Source of the DNA: Deinococcus ficus
Lineage (GTDB): Bacteria; Deinococcota; Deinococci; Deinococcales; Deinococcaceae
Length of the DNA stretch: 64,000 nucleotides
NCBI RefSeq assembly: GCF_003444775.1
Contig: NZ_CP021082.1
Location: forward strand, 310,001-374,000
Direction: 5' to 3'
The notes below the pieces were generated by a model. It was given only the letters and a program-made list of their open reading frames with translations. It did no database searches and was not told the DNA's origin. This document shows, piece after piece, positions 55,894 through 63,526 of this stretch (position 1 is its first letter; every line of letters starts with the position of its first letter). The translations under genes were made by a program, and so were the position numbers.

Positions 55894-58158
55894 TTACTGC
55901 CCGAGCGTAATGCGCGGCCAGAGGTACGGCAGGGCCTGCTTGCCGCCCCAGGAGAACGCCGCCCAGGCGATGCCGCTCTGGCTGATGTTCGCGCCCGGGC
56001 GGGCGTCTTTGGTGTCGCCGTCGTACATCACGAGGTTCAGTCCGATGGTCTGCCCCGCTTTCGGCTGGGTGGGCATCGCCGCCCAGGGCAGGCGGAACTC
56101 GATGTCGTACCCGGCGTCGGTCTTTCTGGAGGCGACCTGCATGCCGGGCGCGGTCTCCTCCATCACGCCCTGGTTGGCGTCGGCGTCCCGGAAGCCGCGG
56201 GCACCGAACCCGGCGGTGGTGCAGGGGAACGCGGCGGCCATCAGGGTGGTGGATGTGTCGCGGCTCGCGCCGGTCGGGTCGACGGTCACGCCGATCGCGT
56301 CGGACCGCAACTGCGCCTTGACGTCGTCCGGGGCGATGTTGCAGGCGACGAGTTCGTCCTTGACGCTCAGGCCCACGTACAGGAACTGCTCGTCGTAGGC
56401 GAGTTTGAAGCTGGCGCTGGCGTCCGCGTCGTTGTCGGGCTTGGTGCGCCACCACAGGTCGGCCGGCCCGATGCTGCCGCCCGCGCCGGCACTCAGGTCA
56501 CTGAGGTCCCCGTCGATCTTCGGGGGGGTGCTCACGCGCGGAATCGTGAGGCTGGGCAGCAGGTACGCGCCGGCAGTGTCCTTGTAATCGCCGGTGTTGA
56601 GGGTGACGGGCAGCAGGGCACTCTGCCGGCCGGCGGGCAGCGCGGCCGGGCTGACCTCCACGTTCACGGTGAGTTCCTGGGACTGGCCGGGGTTCAGGGT
56701 GTACCGGGGCGCGTCGCGCACGGTGAGGCCGGCCGGGAGGGTCAGGTTGACCTGGCCGGAGGCGGGCGCGCTGCCGCGGTTGGTCACGGTGACCTTGACC
56801 GGCGTGACCTGGCCGATCACCAGGGGCAGGCGCGTGGCCTGGTTGCCGATCACCCAGTCGGTGCCGGTCTCCCGCGCGAAGGCCTGGTAGCCGGCGATGT
56901 CGAACGTCGGCGTGAAGGTGGCCACGACGGCCGGCACGGGCCGGACGTATGTGAGCGTCCGGCCGCTGATCGCCTGCGCACCAAGCTTCGCGGTGTACGA
57001 CGCGGTCAGGGCGAACCGGTCGGCGGCCGTGCCGGCCGGTGCGGTCACCCGGAAGGTGGTGCTGACGGTCTCGCCCGGGGCGAGGGGGCGCGCGGCCGAT
57101 GGGCCGGTCACGGTCCAGCCGGCGGGACCGGTCAGGCGCAGCTGCAGGGCGTCGAGCTTCTCCTTCGAGGTGTTCGTGAACGTGACGGTCACGTCCGAAG
57201 GCTGCGCCGCGCCGATCTCGTACGCCTTGGGCCGGGCCGAGAACTGGAAGCCCGTGGGGGACGCGGTGCCGGCCACGAACACCCCGTCGAGCAGGGACGT
57301 TTCCTTCTCCGGTGTGGCGACCCGGGAGGCCACCAGCATGAACGTCTCGGGGTTGGCGGTCTTGGCGGGCAGGGAGCTGAAGGTGTCCCAGCCCTGCGTG
57401 CGGTAGTTGTACTGCGCGATGTTCTTCAGGTCCGCGTAGCGCACCCGGGCGGTGCGGGAGACGTCGTCGGTGGGCACGGCGAGGGTGGCCGCGTCCGCGC
57501 TCGGCGGGTAGTAGTACAGCTTCAGCGGGGTGAACGGCGCGATGCCTTCTTTTTTCAGCTCCGGGCAGTAGGTGCTGTCCCCGGCGTAGTTGTACGCCAG
57601 GGTGGCGGCGCGAGCGGCCATCTGGTGCTGCCCGTGCGTGCCCGGCCCCGGCCACATGGTGACGAGCACCTCCGGGCGGCGCAGGCGCACCAGGCGGATC
57701 ACGTCACACACGAACGCCTGACCGCCCCATTTCTTCTCGGTCTCCTCGGCCGAGAGCGTGAAGTAGAAGTCCGTCAGGCCCAGGAAGTGAGGGCTGTCGA
57801 TGCCCAGCATGGCCAGAGAGCGGCGTTCCTCCTCCTCCCGGATGAGGCCCAGGGCGCGCCCGGTCTCGGTGCCGGTGGCGTTCCCGCCGCCCTCGCCGCC
57901 CGTGAGGGTGATGACCGTGCCCTTGTACCCCTGGTCGAGCGCGTACCGCGCGAAGGTGGCGGACACCCCGCCGTCGTCGTCCGGGTGCGCGCCGATGAAA
58001 ATGAAGTCCACGTCCATCAGGTCCACGCCGCTGACCGTCCCGCCGTAACTGCCAGGCCCGGTGGGCGGGGTGGCGGGCGGCGCGGGGGCCGGGGTGGTCT
58101 GCGCGGCGGCAAGACACAGGAGGGAGGTCAGGATGGTCGCGGCGACTCTGTGCTTCAT
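55894..58158 (-). CDS. Secreted multidomain PIG-L deacetylase with NEW3 and CBM9-like domains
   Basis: The protein (754 aa) has a signal peptide (MKHRVAATILTSLLCLAAAQ) and a proline-rich linker. Residues 45-280 are a PIG-L domain with FIFIGAHPDDDGGVSATFARYA, LTGGEGGGN and a third metal site in GTHGQHQMAAR, where HPDH is replaced by HGQH. Residues 310-560 hold NPCBM-associated NEW3-like repeats (VTVTFTNTSKEKLDALQLRL; VKVTVTNRGSAPASGQVNL). Residues 565-754 form a carbohydrate-binding family-9-like module (PKIDGDLSDL, SFKLAYDEQFLYVGLSVKDE). It should deacetylate an extracellular glycan or glycoside before import. AAAGGAG precedes ATG 58158. Confidence 0.83.
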   Translation of the reverse strand: MKHRVAATILTSLLCLAAAQTTPAPAPPATPPTGPGSYGGTVSGVDLMDVDFIFIGAHPDDDGGVSATFARYALDQGYKGTVITLTGGEGGGNATGTETGRALGLIREEEERRSLAMLGIDSPHFLGLTDFYFTLSAEETEKKWGGQAFVCDVIRLVRLRRPEVLVTMWPGPGTHGQHQMAARAATLAYNYAGDSTYCPELKKEGIAPFTPLKLYYYPPSADAATLAVPTDDVSRTARVRYADLKNIAQYNYRTQGWDTFSSLPAKTANPETFMLVASRVATPEKETSLLDGVFVAGTASPTGFQFSARPKAYEIGAAQPSDVTVTFTNTSKEKLDALQLRLTGPAGWTVTGPSAARPLAPGETVSTTFRVTAPAGTAADRFALTASYTAKLGAQAISGRTLTYVRPVPAVVATFTPTFDIAGYQAFARETGTDWVIGNQATRLPLVIGQVTPVKVTVTNRGSAPASGQVNLTLPAGLTVRDAPRYTLNPGQSQELTVNVEVSPAALPAGRQSALLPVTLNTGDYKDTAGAYLLPSLTIPRVSTPPKIDGDLSDLSAGAGGSIGPADLWWRTKPDNDADASASFKLAYDEQFLYVGLSVKDELVACNIAPDDVKAQLRSDAIGVTVDPTGASRDTSTTLMAAAFPCTTAGFGARGFRDADANQGVMEETAPGMQVASRKTDAGYDIEFRLPWAAMPTQPKAGQTIGLNLVMYDGDTKDARPGANISQSGIAWAAFSWGGKQALPYLWPRITLGQ

Positions 58159-58201
58159 GTGGACTCCTTTACACCAGGGGCGGGAAGTGAGCGGGCGGCG
58201 G

Positions 58202-59656
58202 TCATGGCCGGGCGTCGTCCGCGGCCGGAGTCCGGGCCGTGGACGCGTCGGGGGTGAGGCCCTCGAGGTGGGCCCTGGACTGCAGGAAGTGCCGGGCGAA
58301 CGCCTCGTGCTGGTGTGCGTCGGCCTGCAGGCGCGCCTCGGCGCCGGCGAGTTCCTCACGCATGGCGCTGGGGGCGGGGCCGCCCAGGGTGGTGCGGCGC
58401 GCGATGAACTCCTGGGGGCTCAGTGCGCTGGTCAGTTCGGCCTGACTGAGGTCCACGCCGCAGACCTGCAGGTCCTCGAGCGTGAGGGAGTCCACCGACC
58501 GGACCTGCCCCCGCAGGTGCTCGAGGACGTGCTTGACCTGCCCGTGCGCGGTCCGGAAGCCGCACCCGGACTTCCGGGTGATGGCGTCGGCGAGTTCGGT
58601 GACGGGAGACTCGCCCTGCTGCGCTTCCTGCAGCCACCGGACGCGGTCGACGACCGGGTTGGTGAGCGAGGCGGTGAGCAGTTCCACGCCCTCGCGGAAC
58701 TCGTGCCACATGCTGCTCAGCGGCGGCTGGATGTCCGGGCCGGGATCGTTGATGTCCCCGAAGGGCACGTTGTGGCTGGACAGGATCACGCTCTGCGTGA
58801 TGCCGATCGCCTTGCTGAACTTCGTGCGGGCGTGCTCGAGGGCCACCGGGTTGCGTTTCTGCGGCATCACGCTGCTGCCCTGCACCAGCCCGTCTTCGAG
58901 GATCAGCAGGCCCCGCGAGGCCCACAGCAGCAGGTCGTACAGGACGCGGGAGAGCGTGGTGGAGATGACCGTGATCACGCTGGCGACCTCGACCTGCCAG
59001 TCACTGGCACTCACGGCGTCGTAGGTGTTCTCGATGGGCCGGTCGAAGGCGAGCAGCTGCGAGGTGGCGTGCCGGTCGATGGGAAAGCTCGTGCCGCCCA
59101 GGGCGACGGCGCCCATGGGGCTGAGGTTCACGCGGCTCAGCGCGCCGAACAGCCGGTCGGTGTCACGCGCGAGGTTGTTCTCCACGGCCGTGAGGTAATG
59201 GGCGAGCGTGGTGGGCTGCGCCGGCTGGTGGTGGGTGTAGGCGACGATCACGGTGTCGATCTCCCGACCGGCGAAGTCCAGCAGCGTGCGCCGCAGCGTC
59301 AGGACCCGCTGCGTGGCGCGCATCAGGCGCGAGCGGGCCGAGAGGCGGTAGATGGTCATGTCCAGGTCGTTGCGGGACAGCGCCGTGCGCAGCGCGCCGG
59401 CCGCGGCGGAATCCTGCGCGGCGAGGTTCTGGTCGAGGGTGAAGAACACGTCCTCGATCCGGGGGTCGTACGGCGGGAACGGCTCCTGCCGGAAGGCCCG
59501 GAGCAGCTGCGCGGCGTCCCGGGCGTGCTCCACGCCGACCGAGTCGAGCATCAGGGCGTGGGCGGTCAGTGCGTCGAACAGGTGCGGCAGGAGGTGCTCG
59601 CTGGCGTAGGTGTAATCCGGTTGAAGCACGGCTTTGAGGTACGTGTCATGCCACAT
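58202..59656 (-). CDS. Argininosuccinate-lyase-like enzyme (fumarase/aspartase superfamily)
   Basis: The protein (484 aa) carries the superfamily sites: ALSRNDLDMTIYRL near residue 90 (the SRND region), AYTHHQPAQPTTLAHYL near 140 (TH and Q residues) and the signature GSSVMPQKRNPVALEH near 262 with the catalytic-loop serine, Lys and Asn. These handle the succinyl part of the substrate. The segment that recognises arginine in true ArgH (YNxDLQEDK) is replaced by PFGDINDPGPDIQPP, so the leaving group is probably not arginine. It lies in a sugar-import operon, directly after the ROK regulator, overlapping its stop by 11 bp. I expect fumarate elimination from an unknown conjugate. Confidence 0.78.
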   Translation of the reverse strand: MWHDTYLKAVLQPDYTYASEHLLPHLFDALTAHALMLDSVGVEHARDAAQLLRAFRQEPFPPYDPRIEDVFFTLDQNLAAQDSAAAGALRTALSRNDLDMTIYRLSARSRLMRATQRVLTLRRTLLDFAGREIDTVIVAYTHHQPAQPTTLAHYLTAVENNLARDTDRLFGALSRVNLSPMGAVALGGTSFPIDRHATSQLLAFDRPIENTYDAVSASDWQVEVASVITVISTTLSRVLYDLLLWASRGLLILEDGLVQGSSVMPQKRNPVALEHARTKFSKAIGITQSVILSSHNVPFGDINDPGPDIQPPLSSMWHEFREGVELLTASLTNPVVDRVRWLQEAQQGESPVTELADAITRKSGCGFRTAHGQVKHVLEHLRGQVRSVDSLTLEDLQVCGVDLSQAELTSALSPQEFIARRTTLGGPAPSAMREELAGAEARLQADAHQHEAFARHFLQSRAHLEGLTPDASTARTPAADDARP

Positions 59657-60653
59657 GGCTCTCCCGTTCCCGGCGGTCCACGGCGTCCAGCCGGGCGAGA
59701 ATCGCGGCGCGGCCGGCCTCGACGGCGCGGATGACGGCCCCGTCCCGCACCAGGTCGCCGCAGGTGGGGTCCACCACGGCCTGCACGCCGGCCGGCAGGA
59801 GCGGCGTGGTGAGGTGCAGCAGGGTCGGCCCGGCGGCGGCGCCGCCGATCACGATGTGCTGCAGGTCGAGGCTGTACGCCAGGGTCGCCAGGGCGAACGC
59901 GGTCGCGGCGCTGCGCTGTGCGGCGGGCAGCTGCTCGACCGCGTCATGCCCGGCCGGCACCGGCCAGGGACTGCGGCCGACCTCGCCGGCCCGGCCGCCG
60001 GCGCCGCGGTACAGGTCGCCGTCCAGCAGAAGCCCCAGGCCGGTGCCGGTCTGGCGTTCGAGCAGCACGGCCAGAAAGCGGTACTCGGGGCAGCGGCTGG
60101 AGACGGCCAGGGCCGCGAGGTTGGCGTCGTTCTCGAAGAGCACGGCGGTGCCGGCCGCGCTGAGGTCGTCGCGCAGCCCGTCACTGTGCAGTTCAGGCAG
60201 GGCATTGGGTTCGGCGATGCGGCCCTGGTGGTCCACCGGAGCCGGCACACCGAACACGGCGCTGCACAGCGGGCCCTGCGCCGAGAGGCGGCCCAGCAGG
60301 CCGGCGAGGGCGGCGTTGAGATCGCCGGTGACGGCCGCCTCGCCCTGGGTGACGGTCTGGCCACCGAGGGTGGCGAGGTGGTAGCGCACCCGGCCGGGCT
60401 GCAGGTCGAGTCCGGCCGCCTGACCGAGGGCGGGATGGAGGGTGACCAGCTGGGGGGTGCGGCCCAGGGCCTGGGGGGTGCCGCCGGTCAGGGTGACGAG
60501 CTGCAGATCCTGGAGTTCCTGTACGACGGCGTTGACGGTGACCTTGGACAGGCCGGTGCGGTCCGCCAGCTGGGGGCGGGTCATGGGCTCGCGGAGGATG
60601 AGTTCGGTGATCTGGCGGCGATTCTGCCGACGTAACGCCCTTGGTTGACCCAA
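59646..60653 (-). CDS. ROK-family (NagC/XylR-like) transcriptional repressor
   Basis: The protein (335 aa) has an N-terminal winged helix (ALRRQNRRQITELILREPMTRPQLADRTGLSKVTVNAVVQELQDLQLV, residues 5-55) and a ROK sugar-binding domain (75-330; LFENDANLAALA). It lacks the CxCGxxGCxE zinc motif and the ELGH histidine (here GEVGRSPW), so it is a regulator and not a kinase. The start is probably TTG 60653, 6 nt behind GAGGTG; a GTG at 60662 overlaps that site. A palindrome (60668-60682) lies immediately upstream. First gene of the operon. Confidence 0.85.
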   Translation of the reverse strand: MGQPRALRRQNRRQITELILREPMTRPQLADRTGLSKVTVNAVVQELQDLQLVTLTGGTPQALGRTPQLVTLHPALGQAAGLDLQPGRVRYHLATLGGQTVTQGEAAVTGDLNAALAGLLGRLSAQGPLCSAVFGVPAPVDHQGRIAEPNALPELHSDGLRDDLSAAGTAVLFENDANLAALAVSSRCPEYRFLAVLLERQTGTGLGLLLDGDLYRGAGGRAGEVGRSPWPVPAGHDAVEQLPAAQRSAATAFALATLAYSLDLQHIVIGGAAAGPTLLHLTTPLLPAGVQAVVDPTCGDLVRDGAVIRAVEAGRAAILARLDAVDRRERESHVA

Positions 60654-60667
60654 AACGTCCACCTCTA

Positions 60668-60682
60668 GTTAAGAAACTTTAC
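60668..60682. promoter_or_regulatory. Probable ROK-repressor operator
   Basis: GTTAAGAAACTTTAC has the palindromic form GT-N-AAG-NNN-CTT-N-AC, 15 bp, and lies 14 bp before the TTG start. The sequence is markedly AT-rich compared with its surroundings and includes a TAAAGT -10-like box on the minus strand, so repressor binding would block transcription. Confidence 0.5.
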
Positions 60683-60863
60683 GAACGAAGGCAGCATACA
60701 CAGCCCTGACCCTTCCTGCAACGTTCATCAGGCATTCATCAACAGTGGAGCCGTCCAGGACGAATTCGGCCGCCGCCGTGCACCACGCTGTTCCTCACCC
60801 CGCCGCTCGATTCATAAAGCCCCGCTTTTCCTGCCTGAGCACGATGAGGACCGGCCCGCCTCC

Positions 60864-60869
60864 TATGCT
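60864..60869 (+). promoter_or_regulatory. Candidate -10 box of GGDEF gene
   Basis: TATGCT ends 6 nt before GTG 60876, the leaderless arrangement. It favours GTG 60876 over the in-frame GTG at 60870, which begins 1 nt after the box. Confidence 0.45.
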
Positions 60870-60875
60870 GTGAAG

Positions 60876-61955
60876 GTGATCGACTGGCCGACGCTGGATG
60901 GCCTGATCCAGAACCTCGCGTTCCTGGTCGCAGGCGTCACCGCCATTGTCTTCACCTACCCCGCCGGGCACCGCCAGGACACCCCGGGCGCCCTGGCCCT
61001 GCGGTACGTCCTGACCGTCACGCTCGGCATCTACCTCACCTTCAAGGGCATCGTCTTCCCCGGGGACCTGCGCTTCGACTTCCGGTCCGTGGTCGTGGCG
61101 ATCGTCGCCCGCCGTTACGGCGCCGGACCGGCCCTGCTGGTGGCCCTCCCCATCGCCGGCTTCCGCCTCGGCCTGGGCAGCGGCGTCGGCGCCTGGCTGG
61201 GCATCCTGCAGATGACGGTGGTCGCCCTGGTCGGCGCCACCGGGACCGGCTGGTGGCGGCTGCACGCCCCTTTCATGGACGAGCCCGTCACCTGGCGCTG
61301 GTGGCGGCCCTTCGCGCTGTTCGCCGCGGCGAACGTGACCCTGTTCCCCGCCTTCGGCACCACCTGGACCGAGGCGCTGCCGGCGTACCTGCTGTCGGTC
61401 ATCCTGTCCGCCGTGGGGCTGTTCGTCGCCTTCGAGATCAAGCACAACCGCCTGCAGAACCTGGCGCACACGTTCCACCTCACCCAACTTGCCACTGTGG
61501 ACAGCCTCACCGGGGCCCTCAACCGGCGGCAGTTCGACCTGGACCTCAGCACCCTCGATCCGGCGCAGCCGGCCTTCGTGCTCATGCTGGACCTCGACCA
61601 CTTCAAACGGATCAACGACAGCTACGGGCACGCCGTGGGCGACCGGGTGCTGGTGGCCCTGGCCGACCTGATCCGTGAAAGCACCCGGGCCTCGGACTGC
61701 TTGTACCGCCTGGGCGGGGAGGAATTCGCCGTGCTGCTGCACGAGGGCACCCTCGACGACGCCCAGGAGGTGGCCGACCGGGTGAGGCGCGCCGTGGAAC
61801 ACGACCTCGCCGCGCGGGTCGGTCTGCACGGGGAGCGCATCACCTGCTCCGGCGGCCTCGCCCCGGTGGTCGGCGACCGTCACCGGGCGGTGCAGGTGGC
61901 CGACCGTCATCTCTACCGCGCCAAGCAGGCCGGCCGTAACCGCGTGCACGGGTAG
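60876..61955 (+). CDS. Membrane diguanylate cyclase with 5TM-LYT-like sensor
   Basis: The protein (359 aa) has a five- to six-helix membrane sensor (residues 8-190) resembling the 5TM receptors of the LytS-YhcK type: LTFKGIVFPGDLRFDFRSVVVAIVARRYGAGPALLVAL, split over 48-86. A GGDEF domain follows (200-358) with VDSLTGALNRRQFD, DLDHFKRINDSYGHAVGD and the active-site loop RLGGEEFAVLL. The RxxD inhibitory site is intact (RASD, five residues before GGEEF), unlike in the two other GGDEF proteins of this window, so this one should be feedback-inhibited by c-di-GMP. Confidence 0.87.
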   Translation: MIDWPTLDGLIQNLAFLVAGVTAIVFTYPAGHRQDTPGALALRYVLTVTLGIYLTFKGIVFPGDLRFDFRSVVVAIVARRYGAGPALLVALPIAGFRLGLGSGVGAWLGILQMTVVALVGATGTGWWRLHAPFMDEPVTWRWWRPFALFAAANVTLFPAFGTTWTEALPAYLLSVILSAVGLFVAFEIKHNRLQNLAHTFHLTQLATVDSLTGALNRRQFDLDLSTLDPAQPAFVLMLDLDHFKRINDSYGHAVGDRVLVALADLIRESTRASDCLYRLGGEEFAVLLHEGTLDDAQEVADRVRRAVEHDLAARVGLHGERITCSGGLAPVVGDRHRAVQVADRHLYRAKQAGRNRVHG

Positions 61956-62060
61956 GCCGGGCGACCGGGACCTTCACCAACCATCAGGACTCCGCCACGG
62001 CTCCCCCGGCGGGCGGTAGCGTGACCTCACCCCGCCCTTCCGCGGAACGACACGACTGCC

Positions 62061-63242
62061 ATGGACCACCACGACACCACCCCAGAGCCCGTCCCGGACA
62101 CCACGCCGGAGAGCGCCGCATTGCCGGAGCAGGCGCCTCCCCTGTTCCTGGACGCGCCGGTCGCCGCGCTGCTGCTCACGCTGGACGGCCGGATCACCGC
62201 GATGAACTCACTCGCCCACGGCCTGCTGGGTCTGCCCGTGGAACCTCCGCAGCGCCGGGCCTTCTCGGCGCTGCTCGCCGCCCGGTCCAGGGCCGCCTTC
62301 CGCAGCGCCCTGGACCGGGCAGTGCTGGACATAGGACGGCAGAGCCTGGAAGCCCGGATGCCGGTGCGCGCCGGTCCGGACCTGGACCTGGAGGTGCGGC
62401 TGGACCTGGCGGCCGTGCGCCCGCACGGTGAGCCGGTGCAGGTGCAGGTCGTCGTCACGGACCTTACCCCCTTCAAACAGGCGCACCAGACGCTGCTGGA
62501 CAGCCAGGAAACATACGCGGGGCAGCTGCAGAGCAGCGGCGCCCGGTCCAGGGCGCTGAACGAGGAACTCGAGCAGGTGGTCGGCGCCGTCCTGCAGGAA
62601 CTGTACCTGCCGGCCAGCCGGGTGATGGCTGCCACCGGCCAGCTGCGCCAGGCCCTGGGCCCGGCGGCCGACGACGTGCAGGCTCAGCTGCTGCCCATCG
62701 AGCAGGCCAGCCAGCAGCAGCTGGCCATCATCCAGTCGGTGGAACGCTACATGCAGGCCCGGCGCCTCCGGCCCAGACTGCGGCCCGTCGCGCTGGGTGG
62801 GCTGATCGAGGAGATCCGCGCGACCCTGAAGCCCCTGCTCGCCGACCGGAACGTGCAGGTCACCCAGGACGCCCTGCCGGTAGTGCTCGGGGACCGGCAG
62901 GCGCTGACCCTGATTCTCGAGGAGTACCTGTCCAACGCGCTGAAGTTCACGCGCTCCCGCAACCCGGCGCGCCTGCACGTCCTGCTGCGTGAGACGGACA
63001 CCGAATACCTGATCGGCGTGGAGGACAACGGCGTGGGGTTTTCCATGCGGCACCGCGCGCGGCTGTTCCGGCTGTTCCAGCGCCTGCACGCCGCCAGCGA
63101 CTACGAGGGCTCCGCGCTGGGCCTCGCCACCGTGCAGCGGGTCGCCGCGGCGTACGGGGCGCGCGTGTGGGGTGAAGGCCGGGTGGATCAGGGCGCCACC
63201 TTCTGGCTTGCCTGGCCCCGGGAACCCCGGATCCGGAAGTAG
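62061..63242 (+). CDS. Histidine-kinase-like protein with PAS domain, phosphoacceptor histidine missing
   Basis: The protein (393 aa) has a PAS-like region (30-135; LFLDAPVAALLLTLDGRITAMN), a helical linker and a HATPase domain (250-390) with N box LEEYLSNALKFTRS, G1 VEDNGVGF and a G2-like GSALGLATVQRV. Where HisKA kinases of the phytochrome type read ASHDLQEPL, this protein reads VLQELYLPA, with glutamine in place of histidine. It should bind ATP but not autophosphorylate on His. No membrane helix is visible. A regulatory pseudokinase or a phosphatase-only protein is likely. The gene lies 105 bp after the GGDEF gene. Confidence 0.75.
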   Translation: MDHHDTTPEPVPDTTPESAALPEQAPPLFLDAPVAALLLTLDGRITAMNSLAHGLLGLPVEPPQRRAFSALLAARSRAAFRSALDRAVLDIGRQSLEARMPVRAGPDLDLEVRLDLAAVRPHGEPVQVQVVVTDLTPFKQAHQTLLDSQETYAGQLQSSGARSRALNEELEQVVGAVLQELYLPASRVMAATGQLRQALGPAADDVQAQLLPIEQASQQQLAIIQSVERYMQARRLRPRLRPVALGGLIEEIRATLKPLLADRNVQVTQDALPVVLGDRQALTLILEEYLSNALKFTRSRNPARLHVLLRETDTEYLIGVEDNGVGFSMRHRARLFRLFQRLHAASDYEGSALGLATVQRVAAAYGARVWGEGRVDQGATFWLAWPREPRIRK

Positions 63243-63526
63243 GAACGGGCCCCGCGTCGCTGCATAGCGGCCTGAATCCATGTATCCCTGACGACTCATG
63301 AGGCAGACCTGGAGGCCTATTCGGGCGATTCAACGCCTGGCCCCCATCCTGCTCAAGAAGGCTTAGAAACGCAGCCGCTGGACGGACACCGAGATGACCT
63401 GCTGACCACGTTCAGCACGGTAATTCCTCCGTAATGGTGTGGAGGCAGCATTCAGCCGCAGGGGCTGGCCCTGGGCCGGGGCCATGTCGTGAGGCCTCCG
63501 CAGGGCGCGTCCCCGGGGGGATCGCC

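Noticed and set aside
55861..58257. 798-codon plus-strand frame
   Set aside because: Antisense to the secreted PIG-L gene, which has signal peptide, zinc motif and ribosome-binding site.
59646..60653. Reading the ROK protein as a second sugar kinase
   Set aside because: It has an N-terminal DNA-binding domain and lacks the zinc cysteines and catalytic-site histidine found in the real kinase at 47467.
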